Positions 21,796-33,800 of a DNA stretch of 64,000 nt are shown here, in pieces. The translations under genes were made by a program, and so were the position numbers. Under the pieces are notes generated by a model, which saw only the letters and a program-made list of their open reading frames with translations, was not told the origin of the DNA and did not search any database. This DNA comes from Acanthaster planci (taxonomy: Eukaryota; Echinodermata; Asteroidea; Valvatida; Acanthasteridae): assembly GCF_001949145.1 (NCBI RefSeq), contig NW_019091660.1, positions 109,106-173,105 of the forward strand, written 5' to 3'. The first letter of the stretch is position 1, and each line of letters opens with the position of its first letter.

Positions 21796-23400
21796 GTTTT
21801 AGGGATAAGCGGTAGTGAAAATACTTTTTGCCAGTTCTGGTCTGGAAGTGCCAGTCAAATATTAAAACCAGTGAAAGCCAACTCTATATAGGAACAAAAC
21901 GAAGATCAGTGAATGGATCTCGAATAGATCGAGATTTATGTGGAGCTGCAATTTCGAGTGATTTCGTGGTTTCCCTCGTAAGACAAACCGCTTTTAATAC
22001 ACAGTGGGGCAGGGTTGTAAAAAAACTACACGGTAATGGGAGATGTTCGCAGACCGACCATGTAGAAATGTTGTTTACTACATACACAGTAGGGAGACGC
22101 CATTCATTTAAATTCATTTTTGGCACCAGATACCTAAATGAGCCAGTTCAGTATTGCAACAGCGCATGCTCAGTACGAGGCCATCCTATTCGTAGGCGAC
22201 TTCGTCGTACACGCGGACGCACCATTGCAGGCTCCCATTCGACGAACACTTAATTTGCGCGTTAACTTCCGGTTCCATGCATGGTTCCTCGTAACTATGT
22301 GTAGTGGCCGTGGGTTAAACTATAGTGATGTCACACTTAACGAATCGGATTTGGGAACATTGACAAGAATATAATTTGTGCTTGCCCTGAAGAAAGTACT
22401 CAGTTACCGAAAGCTTGGCAAATACATGTTTCAGGGCACTGATTTTATATTATATTCTTGTCGATATTCTGATCACGGTGCTACGCAGCCTTTCCATATT
22501 TCTCGGATTTGGGAACAACTACGGACGCGTTTGATGATTTTCCCTATCAGCGTAGCCATATGCAGACTTCAGTGCGCGCTTTTTTCCCGAAAGACCTTGG
22601 CTGTTTGAAAGACCAAACTTGCTCATTCCAAGTTTATAATAAGCTGAACTAAGTACAAACTTTAAGCGAACTAGTCGTGAAGCACTCTCAAAATTGAAAA
22701 TTCACAGGCCTAAACCTTTGAAAAGTGCATTTCATGGGAAACTGTGGTATTTTTTGTTAATTTTTGATGGCGTGCCTGTGTCACTTGAAGCATATGGGCT
22801 CTTTTGGAAAACAAACTTTTATTCATTCTGATGGACTGCATTGGAAATACATACGCACAATGCTGCCCATTTAAAAGTGGGACCAGCCCCAACGCTCTGC
22901 GCTCATCGAGGAAAGAGAGAGGTGACTTCACTTCAAGGAATCTGAACCGGTGTAACGGTCTCATGTATCCAGCGAGCTCAGATATCCGGGCATTAACCGA
23001 ACACTGCCGAGCGACCCGAACTAGCACCCGAACGTATGCGCAGTAAGTCCCGTTTTGTTCGCTTTTATGGGTGTGCTGAGTTCCTATCAACCTCGACTAC
23101 ATAGGCTGCGAGCGCGTTCAAATTAAGATCGCTCAAGGAGTGTTGGGAAACAGCGTATGGAGCTGCAATATCGTACCCCATGAGAACGAGGTGGCTGACC
23201 GTGGATACTTCTCCAATGTCCGCACTCATGGCTCAACAAGAGTTGGATATTATATCCAATTCTATGGGCTTGACATACATGTACATCTATAATGATTGCA
23301 CCACCCCCAATCTCCCAGTCTCATCTGCATTTCTTCGTACGCCTAAGACACGACGCGCATCAAATGCGGGACCACAGCGTACGTACATTGTACGTACGCA
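21796..23400. other. No gene recognised
   Basis: Several open frames reach 80-141 residues but overlap on both strands, lack domains and have no splice partners that I could find. Confidence 0.4.
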
Positions 23401-23413
23401 ACTGGAAAAATCA

Positions 23414-23460
23414 GCACGGCGGATAAGTGAGCACGTCCCGGCAACGTGCTCATTTATCCG
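23414..23460. repeat. Short hairpin, 17-bp arms
   Basis: CGGATAAGTGAGCACGT is followed after 7 nt by ACGTGCTCATTTATCCG, its reverse complement with one mismatch. A third related word (CGCCGGATAAATAAG) follows near 23488. Confidence 0.7.
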
Positions 23461-23579
23461 GCGCGTTCTTCCGGAAATCCGAGCACGCCGGATAAATAAG
23501 ACCGTTACAGCGGCAGCTGATAAAGAAACAATGTGAAGTGTAAAAACAGAAGGGCGCGACACCACAGAAAATAAAGCCA

Positions 23580-23927
23580 GCTGACCGTCTGGCGAGAGAT
23601 GTCTATCACCGGATTAATTTTTGTTTATCACAAAGGGCAAATACTGTCCACACAGTACCCATTTTATTGCTCGTTTAGTGTAAAATGTCGATAGAAACAA
23701 TTGAAATGTTTGATATGGCTTCAGACAGACAAACCAATTGGTATCATTACTCTATTACTACAAGCACAATTCAGCCAAAGCAGTAACTAGTAATAAGTAA
23801 CATTTCCAGGAAGCTACTTTTACTAGTGACAATATGACTCCGATGCAATACAAATCCCCCCCCCAAAAAAAGAAGGCGCTTTGAATTTAACATACTTCTC
23901 AACACCCCCCCCCCGCACCATTAGCAA
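23580..23927. repeat. Right partner of the inverted composite repeat at 10275-11080
   Basis: 23580-23625 and 23635-23790 are reverse complements of 11036-11080 and 10400-10570. The copy is compact and lacks the 460-base middle part of the left copy. Confidence 0.65.
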
Positions 23928-24087
23928 GTTTAACCCACGACATGTTCATTGAAAGGCATTTAGGAATGTGTTTAAATGCTAAGCGGTTTTTCACAAAGCG
24001 AAACATGTACCATGAGATAGCAGTTAGCATTCGAACATATTCCTAGACGCATTTTAATACAAACATCTAAACATGTCGTGGGTTAAA
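23928..24087. mobile_element. MITE-like palindromic element
   Basis: The terminal inverted repeats are TTTAACCCACGACATGTT on the left and AACATGTCGTGGGTTAAA on the right. Inner parts are also complementary: TTTAGGAATGTGTTTAAATG pairs with the CATTCGAACATATTCCTAGA region. No coding capacity. A related copy lies at 10275-10385. Confidence 0.8.
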
Positions 24088-26217
24088 CATGTTTAAAAAT
24101 GGGTACCAAAAGGCGTTAAAACTCGAAGCGTGATTTTACAGCGTGGCGTTTTGGGTCTGACTGTGGTCATACTACACGGCTTGTATATGGTACAAAATTT
24201 AAAAAGTTTTAATTTACTATTTAGCCCAGATAAGAGGTGCTGGGCTACGTTTGTGGACCTGTTAAGAATAAACCACCATGACCAACACTTAAACTCTGTT
24301 ATCGTTCAGTGTGTGTTGAGTTTAAGCCTACGATAATACACGGGGAAGACTTAAATAAGTACCCCACACCAAGAAATGAACAAATATACATATCACAGAG
24401 ATTCAAATTAAATGTTCCTGTTCATAAAAGGGGGGGTCAACTGAAGATTCAAAACAAGCTAAAGTGAAAGAAAATTGAAACATCATTCAAAATTACCTAC
24501 AGTTTTATTTCTCCAAAGTTCAAATCAAATGATAAGACTTGTCCCCATGCCAAAATGAAAGAAAAATCAATTCCTTCAAAACTGAATCAACGTTGATATA
24601 TCTTGCAAGCAATATTGCAAGTACCAGTAAAATTTTTGAATGAAAAAAAATGAAGCCAATGATTCACTCATCAGAGTAACTTTCTTCACTCACTCTTGTC
24701 ACAAAATATTTCTTTCGGCCATTTTCCCAGTAAGCTTTGTCTGTTGTTGCATCATTCAGTTAAGCATCCTGATTACAATGGACATTAGGTGAGAGAAAAT
24801 GTTGATATAACATTCCTTTTCATTTCCCCTGTGCTACACTTCCAGATAGGAGGAAAAACGAGAAGGTATACATGAGACCAGTCATATATATGACAGTATC
24901 GACATCAAATGGTCGTTTACAGTGGTGCCTCACAAGGACAGTCAGCATTGTGCTGACCATTGAATGTAATCGCAGATCTGTGACAGTCACTCCATAAACA
25001 AACACTTCCTTTCTGCCATTAAAAGCAGTCATTAGAAATTTCCAAGGAAACATCATTTGTCTATAGTTCCAGGTGTTCTGAGTGATTGGGCTTGGCACAG
25101 TTTTGCTTTATGTGGTGTTTGTGGTTGAAGTTTCTATCCAGCAGGGTGAAACTTTTATTTACAATTTTGAGCAGGATTATATGGTACGAAACACGGTAGA
25201 GATGGGGTAGCACAGTACTTAAAGTGGCCATTTATAAGGACAGGGATTAACTCCATCCTCTCACACCCCACCATCCAAAACACCACATGAACAATAAAAA
25301 AGGATCAAGGATGAAATTAAAAGAAAGCCTCATGTTTGAAATGGAAAACTTGTGGTAGTAAAAAAGACACAGGGAGAAACATGTTTACTATGCATTTCAA
25401 GTTTTGGATTCGACATGAAAGTCTGGGTGCCAGACACTATCCTTTGGTAATTTTGCATGGCCCGTATATGGAGGGCCAGAGTGCCAGCAGTCTGTTCCCT
25501 GGTGCTTGTCCCAGTCAACATCGCACTGAATTTGGTGAACCCTGACACTATTGACTGAAACATTTGAATCATATTCCCAACTCGCTATATCAAAACCAAC
25601 TGATTAGTAGACATTTTTCACTGAAGCTTGGCTGTATCAGTACACAGACCACTGGACCAACAATACAGTTGTTCTGGGGTCAATTCCACATTCATTCAAC
25701 CACATTCTCTCTACTTGTAGTAATTGCAGAAAATACAATTTTGTTGATTAAGACACTTGAGTGGAGCACAGAGGTGCTAAATTACAAGTACAGAGAGCAC
25801 TGGAACAAAGGAACTAGAGATATTGACTGTTTGTCTCCATCGAGGCAAAAAAGGCCTCTTAAACCAAACCAAACTAAATATCCCACAACTCCCACAAAAA
25901 TCTTACATCAAAACTGGCACACAGTTACATCTGATACAATGTACCCATTTCATGAGTACGCCATTTCAAAAATAACAAATGTTATGAAAGAGCAAAGGTC
26001 AAAGTGTCAGGACCCCAATCTGTCATGACCTTGTGTTGACCCTAAAGGTCATGATTTTTCAAAACAGAATGCAGAGTCACAAGGTACAATTTTCAGAAAA
26101 AAAATATTTAAAGCAAGAAATTCCCCTCCACCATTGCCCCAAGTCAATGATATAAAATGCCCCACTCCCATGACGATGACAAACATGAGGGCGCTATCTA
26201 CTTGCCAGCAGCCGTCA
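24088..26217 (-). other. Downstream flank and probable 3' UTR of the PDIA5-like gene
   Basis: No coding exon is recognised. On the minus strand AATAAA (TTTATT on plus) occurs at about 25154-25159 and near 24505. Either could be the poly(A) signal, but I cannot choose between them. Confidence 0.4.
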
Positions 26218-27810
26218 TCAGAGCTCCTCTTTAGGTGTGTCTCCAGCACCACCCTTCAGGCTTTGCATAAAGCTGTAAAAATCACTCTTTGTCCGGCCAC
26301 CTTGGTATTCTGTCGGGCTTCCCTTTGTAAAAAGTTTGAAGGTGGGGAATCCTTGGATTTCAAAATTACTGCACAAATCTGAGTGATGCAAAAAAGAGAG
26401 TAAATAAATTACTTTAGTCTCATCCGAGACACAATTATCAAAACATCTCTGACTTTAATAACTCTCTGGAAAACCATATTTCCAAGCAAAGTCCAGAAAC
26501 AAAGTCCAAAGCAACATCCAGAGCAAAAGCACACAAATCAATAAATGAATTTGGCTGTGTTTGGGAAATCTAGTGGCTACTCATTTTATGAATAATTCAG
26601 TAGTTTTTCAGGTCACACTTTTGTTTATTCAAAGAAATAATGGTGCCACTGCAGTCCTTGCTCAGTTGACACATCTATGTAACTTTTCAAACAACCAATT
26701 TTGCTGAGCCCCTGCGATAGTCAAGCAGATAGCACTTTTAACTATGGATGTGGTGTTACATGTTTCAAATCCCATGGGCATATTTTGGCTGTTCTTTTTA
26801 AGTTTTAAGTAACTCGTTTTCCTAATTAGGTTTGTGCTCATTGTGAACATTATACTTGTATAAATGAATGGTTAGGACAACTTTCCTAGCAAAATTATCC
26901 AAGAAACTGCACTATAACTTTCCCTGAAAACCAAAGAAAAAAATCAGGGCATTGGCTTCACCAAGTGGCTTCGCTGAAACCAGAACAACCAGTGTAGCTG
27001 TTAAGTCTGTCACAAATCCATTTCACAGGTCCTTCAACGAGGCAATTCATCAGTAATGGGTAAATAATGACAAATGCTTGTGTCACAGTTCATTTGAATG
27101 GCATGTGACTTGGCTTAAGACTGGATAAATACACCTCCAAGAGTTTGCGACACGTTGGCCAATCACCATGCACGAAATCTGTCAACCCTTTCTAAACGTG
27201 CATTGGATCGACAGATTTCGCACATTGTGATTCGCCAACGCGTTGTAAACTCTTGGAGGTGCGCTATTGTGTAACACCCGTATTGTACTGGACTTGCATG
27301 GACTTGGGATGGATCCCAACTACAGCACTGGACTTCATCTACCCCTGAGCAGATTAGCGCCAGCTTCAGATTTTGGAAACAAAATGGCTGTTCACTATGA
27401 GTCCACTGGAGCAAGCAGCTATTGTATACCAACTGTCTGTGCTCAATGGGGCATATACACCTGCTAGTTAGTTCCTAATAATGGTGATACTCATGTCGCA
27501 TCTCTCTCCATATACAGCTCTGATCTACCCGAGGGAAACATCATTTGCTGACTCACCCCTTTCCACGGTACAATCCACGGCAGCTAACTCCATTCCTTCC
27601 TCGTTCTTGAGTACGTCGGCAGTGGCTTGGAAGGCAGGCTTCGCTGCCTTGCAATGGCCACACCACGGAGCGTAGAACATCGTCAGGACATGCTGGTTGC
27701 TCTCAGTGAATGGCTTGAAGTTTTCCTGGGTGAGGTGGTTGACTGCGCTGGGTATGTCGCTCCACTTGGGTTCGGGGGTAGGAGGGATGGGCGTGGCAGC
27801 TTCATTTGGA
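26218..27810 (-). CDS. PDIA5: PDIA5 exons 22-23: thioredoxin module 5 and KEEL terminus
   Basis: Exon 22 (254 nt) is continuous through MFYAPWCGHCKAAKPAFQ and LAAVDCTVER, with no intron in the Trp codon. Exon 23 carries NFEIQGFPTFKLFTKG, YQGGRTKSDFYSFMQSLK and ends PKEEL followed by TGA (26218-26220). KEEL is an ER-retention variant; human PDIA5 also ends in KEEL. Confidence 0.93.
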
Positions 27811-30800
27811 CTATGGGGAGGAGTAGTGTGGAGAGATTCAAAGCTTATGAATCACAAAGACTATCAGAAATGCAGATTGTATTGAATTTTCTTTTTAGAG
27901 TACTGCACGGTTAAATGGACAATGGGTTCCCAAATAAGAATGCTGCCCTCTACATCAATTGCAGATACTTCATCAAACACAAGCACAGCTTCCTGAAATC
28001 TTGAAAATCTTCTTACATTTTTCTATAGCCCCATTGCAAAAAAATACCTTTGGTTCTAAAGCCCAACGTGAAAAAAAAATAACTTTGGTTCTAAAACCCA
28101 ACGTGAAAAAAAAATACCTTTGGTTCTAAAACCCAACGTGAAAAAAAATACCTTTGGTTCTAAAGCCCAACGTGAAAAAAAAAACTTTGCAGAATTCAAA
28201 AATTCCATCTTAGAACATTTCAAATAAGGGGACTGGCATTTCCTTCCTATTGTGGTTAATTACCCAACAAAAATGGCAAGTAATGGAACATTTCCGAAAA
28301 TCCCATGTCAGATATTAGAGTAGAGAGTCAGCAGTCAGCAGTCAGCAACAAAGCATCTGTGGATGAAGGGGGATTGACTTACTTTTTCATAAAGTCCATG
28401 ATGTTATCTGTTGAACGCCCAGAGACGTAATCATTTGCAACTCCATTCCTAGTGTAAAGATAAAAAAGATCAATATAAGACCATCACTTGATGTGATCTG
28501 GGGCTTTGAATTATGGTACACAGAAGCAGCATAGGGTGACATCACACATCACATCACGCCCCCCCCAAGATAAAAACCAACTCTCACTTATTCAGCTAAA
28601 TGGAGTGTTACGTTTTTTAAGGAGCACACTTTGAACTTTTTTCCGGTCAATTCTGACTAGTATGAATATAATGCATGAAAGCAGTAAATCTACAATCTTT
28701 TTTCTTTTCACTTACTTAAAGTACTTTACTGTAGAGGTGCCATGGTGAGGTTGCAGAGCAAGGAAGGTCAAGGGAAAAATAAAAGGGTGTAAGGTGGGAA
28801 AAAAGGAAACAAGACTCAAATCAATGTAAGCAGTGACCAAATATGACAATATGACATGTCACAACAATGTTGGTATAAATGGGGACCCATTCAATGATGT
28901 CAAAGTACCGCCTGACCACACGGTTTATCTGAGATATGCTTTCACTGGAGAAGGCAAGTGATTAGTTATCAAGTGTATTTTAGACGTTGTAAACTAGACA
29001 CTGGACATTGATCTTAAAAATTATCTGACATTGGCTCCATGATTTTAGCACCTCTAAACACTATATCCATTTTTCTGCTGTGAACTTTAACTATCCCAAT
29101 TCCTTCAAAATCCAACTAGTTGCTTTGGTGGACTTGTAAAATTCAAGCAGGTGCAGACCAGCCAGTAATATTTTTACATGGCATAAGATGTCCAGTAAAA
29201 GTGTAAGTACAAAGGATTTTGTAGGATTTAGGAAGGTTTCCACAGCTAAACAAAAAAGCACAGAGTTTTGAATAAAGAACATTTCAGGAACTGAGTCCAA
29301 AATTCAAACTTTGGTAACTTGAGATGCGTAATTTGGAGCTAAGGAATAAGAACCTTAACTAAAACAAGTGTTTGAGAAATGGTCCGAATCCCAACCTATG
29401 TCTCGCCACAATTGTCAACTCAGTCTAACCTACTTACAAATTGGGTATCCTCTAATATCATATTTAGCTGCTAAGGCCTTGTTGGCTGTCGCATCCACAG
29501 CGGCAAGTACTCCAGGGTGCTACATACATCAAAGAGGACAAAAGGCATTACAATCCCCGTCATCCTTATACTACCCCCCCCCCAAAAAAATCTCTTCTAA
29601 AAAAAAAAGAAGACACAGATCCAAAGACCAGAAACGATACAGGAGTAATACTGGTTCATGCACATGTGACATGTTAGTGGCATGATAACTTGTTTGATGA
29701 TGAACTTGTTTGAATCAACTGGCTATGGCTAGGATTAACACATGCATCTATGGGAAATGGCTACAGCCACTCAACAGTGGCTGCCATATGTGCACATGTT
29801 TTTCCACAGCCGCAACCTTCTAACATGGCTTGTTTTTCACCTGAATGAGTACAAATATCTAGGGTCTATGCGTGGGGACACTACAAAAACCTTTTCTTGC
29901 TTCAATAATCCTACTCTCATAATGCATTTCTTTCAGAGATTCATATTCCAACCACGGCAACAGTGGTACCAACAGGTTGTACAGCCTAGGTAGAAATGCC
30001 ATCCAGAAAATAACTAAGGAATTGACAGGAGTTCTCCTAGTAAGATGGTCACTCATCTATGTTCCTTACCCCAGCTTCCTTGAGAAGAGTCGCAGCTTCT
30101 GAGTAGGCAGGTTTCATTTTCTTGCAATGACCACACCCTGAAAACAAAAATCGAAAATAATAATCAACCATTTATCCGGACTCTTAGCAAGAACGACTCA
30201 TTACAAAGTTTCCCCTGTTCCTACAGTATCAGGATAAAGGTCTAGTACCTTGACACCTCAAATGACAATACCTACTTACATGGAGCATAGAACATGACCA
30301 AGACCGACTCTTCTTTGTTGATGACTTCATCGAAGGTGCTGTCCGCCAGTTGTAACACATTTTCCCCACCATCAAGCTCCGCCCAGAAATCCTCTACCAC
30401 AGGTTCAGGTAATGGGGGCGCTGCATCAGGGTTGACCAAAAGCATCATGAAGCGGACAAAGTCAATCTCCTGTAGTCAGGTAGACAGAAAAATGGGGGGA
30501 AGCAATGGTTACAAGCAAGGTATACTGTGGAATCCCTGCACAATTTGTACCACCAAATTGGTGACGAACAGGGATTACAACACGTGAAAATCACTACAAA
30601 TTTGTACCTGGCATTTCTGCAAAGACAATACAGATTTGTGTACATTCTGATGAAAACTGATCATGCATGGTTTGAACTATGACTCCCACATTTTATCTTT
30701 TTAAAACTCTGCTTTAGATTGTTCGCCAATGTTTTTTCCAACAACTATTACAAGAAATGCCATGCAAATGGTCATGTAGAAATTTATGGAAAGCTGAGCC

Positions 30801-33800
30801 ATCAAATTCGACAAAGTACGGTTTGAGCAGGTGTTCAATTGAGTATTTGGAAGAACTCCACCCATGAAACAACTCACCTCTCTTCCTCCACTGTAAGGCA
30901 CGGGATCTTTACCGTAAACAAAGTACTTGATGGTCGGGTAGCCTGTTACGTCGTACGTCGTGCACATTTCTTTGTTCTTGTCATCAGTGCAATCCACAGC
31001 AATGTAAGCAACTTTTAATTCGTCTTTCAACTTTTCAGCTGCTGCCGTAAACTCTGGCTTGGCCTTTTTGCAGTGACCACACCCTGACAACAGTGAATGA
31101 TTACTCACTTTTGTATTCGTACACACACAATGGCTTGAACGAGTCTGTTGCAGTTGAATATGTATGAAGTCTCAAGTCTCTGTCTGCCAAAGCCAGGGGC
31201 TACTGAAAATGTCGCTCTGCAACTTTATTTGGAACTCAAGGATTTTCAAAAACGTGACAATTTGGTACAAAAATGCACCTAAATCTTGGATGAGTGACCA
31301 TCACGTCAAAGTTTCTTGAGAACTGTGGCATTATTTTTAAAATTCAGCATTGTTGGTCACTAATAATACGGTGCCTGGGACAAGTTAATTGTGGAATTGG
31401 CAAGTGGTTAAGGGAAAGCATTAAGAGGTAAAAGTGCTTACAGGGAGCATAGAACATGACCAGACTGTGTTTCTTCTTCTTGGTTACCGTCTTGAAGTTT
31501 TCACCGGTTGCGTGGATGACAGCCGTTTCCTGATCACTCCAGCTGGGCTCAGGAGGAGGTGGTGGAGGAGGTTCTGAGGGGCTGTGGCAGGCAACATTAG
31601 TGGAGAAAAAGTGTTGTTATGGCCTTCAGATACTGTAGGTAAAAAGGTGTCTCTCAATGGGAGCAGGTCTACAATACTTGACAAACCAAACCCAAGTCCC
31701 AAATCGTCACAGCCACGTTTGAATTAAAGGCCGTTGAAAGGATCTTGCACAATACAAACCGATAAGAATCCTCGTCATTTTTCACCCACTGACGTTCATT
31801 TTCATCAGGATTCCATACTGAGTGATACATCCCAACAAAGAGTACACAAAATGTTTGACAATAAAAAGCCTTTTTTGAGTCATTTTGTCAGATTCATTTT
31901 TATTTGAGGGGCAATATACAGCGTGTGACTTGATTTGAAACACATTGAAGTGGTTTAATAGCCCTTTTTGAGTCTTGAATATAGGCTGAATGAGCATCTA
32001 ATTTCAAGCCCAGACCCTGAGACCCGTCAAAGTCTACCAAGAGGACTGGGGAAGATATTGCTCAATTACATCGAGCCCAACCACTCCTAATTTACTTGGA
32101 TCTCGTGGCAGCGTGAAAGTGGTCGAATCATCACACTCTCTCTGCATTCCTAATTCCTTTCTATTAAAAATAGGTTTGATACAGATATTAGAAATGAAAT
32201 TGTAATAGCAGAGTTATGTAATTAAATTTCAAACATGTTTGATTATTGGAAAATGTCCAAAGAGTGAACAACAAGAGACATAGTCAAGTCCATTCATAAA
32301 AATCAGTCAAAAGTAACTAGATGAATGACAAAAGATTTCCTTTGTCACATTTCACGTAAATAGGTTTGTGGCTTGGCTTGAGACTGGATGACTTGTAATG
32401 GACTTTAGGACTTGTAATAATGGACTGTATGCAGCTATTTGGTTGTGTTGATATCCTGATTTTTACAAATTTGGAATAAACCATAGTTGACAGGGATGAG
32501 ACTTGATAAAGGACTCACTCTTTCATGAACTCCCGGATCTTCTCTCCCGTTCTTTCATTTAAATCCCAAGCAAATTCACCATCTCTGTGGGTCAGTTTAA
32601 AAAACGGGACAGAAAATAGTTGATTACTGGAGTATCTGTTTGAACTTGTCAAACTTGTCAAATGAGTTTGGAAGTTTCTCTTAGGTATATACCGGGTATC
32701 TCTTTCTCTATATTTCAAATCAGATAAAAGCAACGAGAAAATGTTTGAAGAGTTTGTCAGAAGTGCAGAACACAAACAAGTGTACACCATGTAGAATTGT
32801 TTTAATTCCTCCTTTCATGTTGCTTTGTATTGACAAACAGAAGTATAATAAATCAATTGGAAGGCTAATCAGGCCTACTTGAAATATTTGAGAGTGGGAA
32901 AGCCTTTAATCTCATAGCGTTTGGCTAGAGCTTGTTCCTTGGTTGCATCCACAGCAGTCAACACCCCTTCATGCTGTAAATAAGAAAGGAAAGACAAACA
33001 AAAAAACCCTGACATGGAGTTTTTTATTGAATTGTGCGAGGGGTCAGTTCAAATCTTGCTGCCCGAATCTAATTTATTCACTGAGCACTCTGACATGGGC
33101 AGGAGCCTGACTATTTTGCTGTAATTACTGGTTTACACTGAAGTTTCACTTTGACATACATATTTCATTCCAACACTAAAGGTGACAGGAGTTTTCATAA
33201 TTTGGAACTATCCATCAGAGTACAAGGAAGGAAATTTACAATTGACCANNNNNNNNNNNNNNNNNNNNNNNNNNNNNNNNNNNNNNNNNNNNNNNNNNNN
33301 NNNNNNNNNNNNNNNNNNNNNNNNNNNNNNNNNNNNNNNNNNNNNNNNNNNNNNNNNNNNNNNNNNNNNNNNNNNNNNNNNNNNNNNNNNNNNNNNNNNN
33401 NNNNNNNNNNNNNNNNNNNNNNNNNNNNNNNNNNNNNNNNNNNNNNNNNNNNNNNNNNNNNNNNNNNNNNNNNNNNNNNNNNNNNNNNNNNNNNNNNNNN
33501 NNNNNNNNNNNNNNNNNNNNNNNNNNNNNNNNNNNNNNNNNNNNNNNNNNNNNNNNNNNNNNNNNNNNNNNNNNNNNNNNNNNNNNNNNNNNNNNNNNNN
33601 NNNNNNNNNNNNNNNNNNNNNNNNNNNNNNNNNNNNNNNNNNNNNNNNNNNNNNNNNNNNNNNNNNNNNNNNNNNNNNNNNNNNNNNNNNNNNNNNNNNN
33701 NNNNNNNNNNNNNNNNNNNNNNNNNNNNNNNNNNNNNNNNNNNNNNNNNNNNNNNNNNNNNNNNNNNNNNNNNNNNNNNNNNNNNNNNNNNNNNNNNNNN

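Noticed and set aside
23180-23565. Overlapping opposite-strand open frames of about 118 and 92 residues
   Set aside because: They are mirror frames in a GC-richer hairpin region without any domain; most likely chance.
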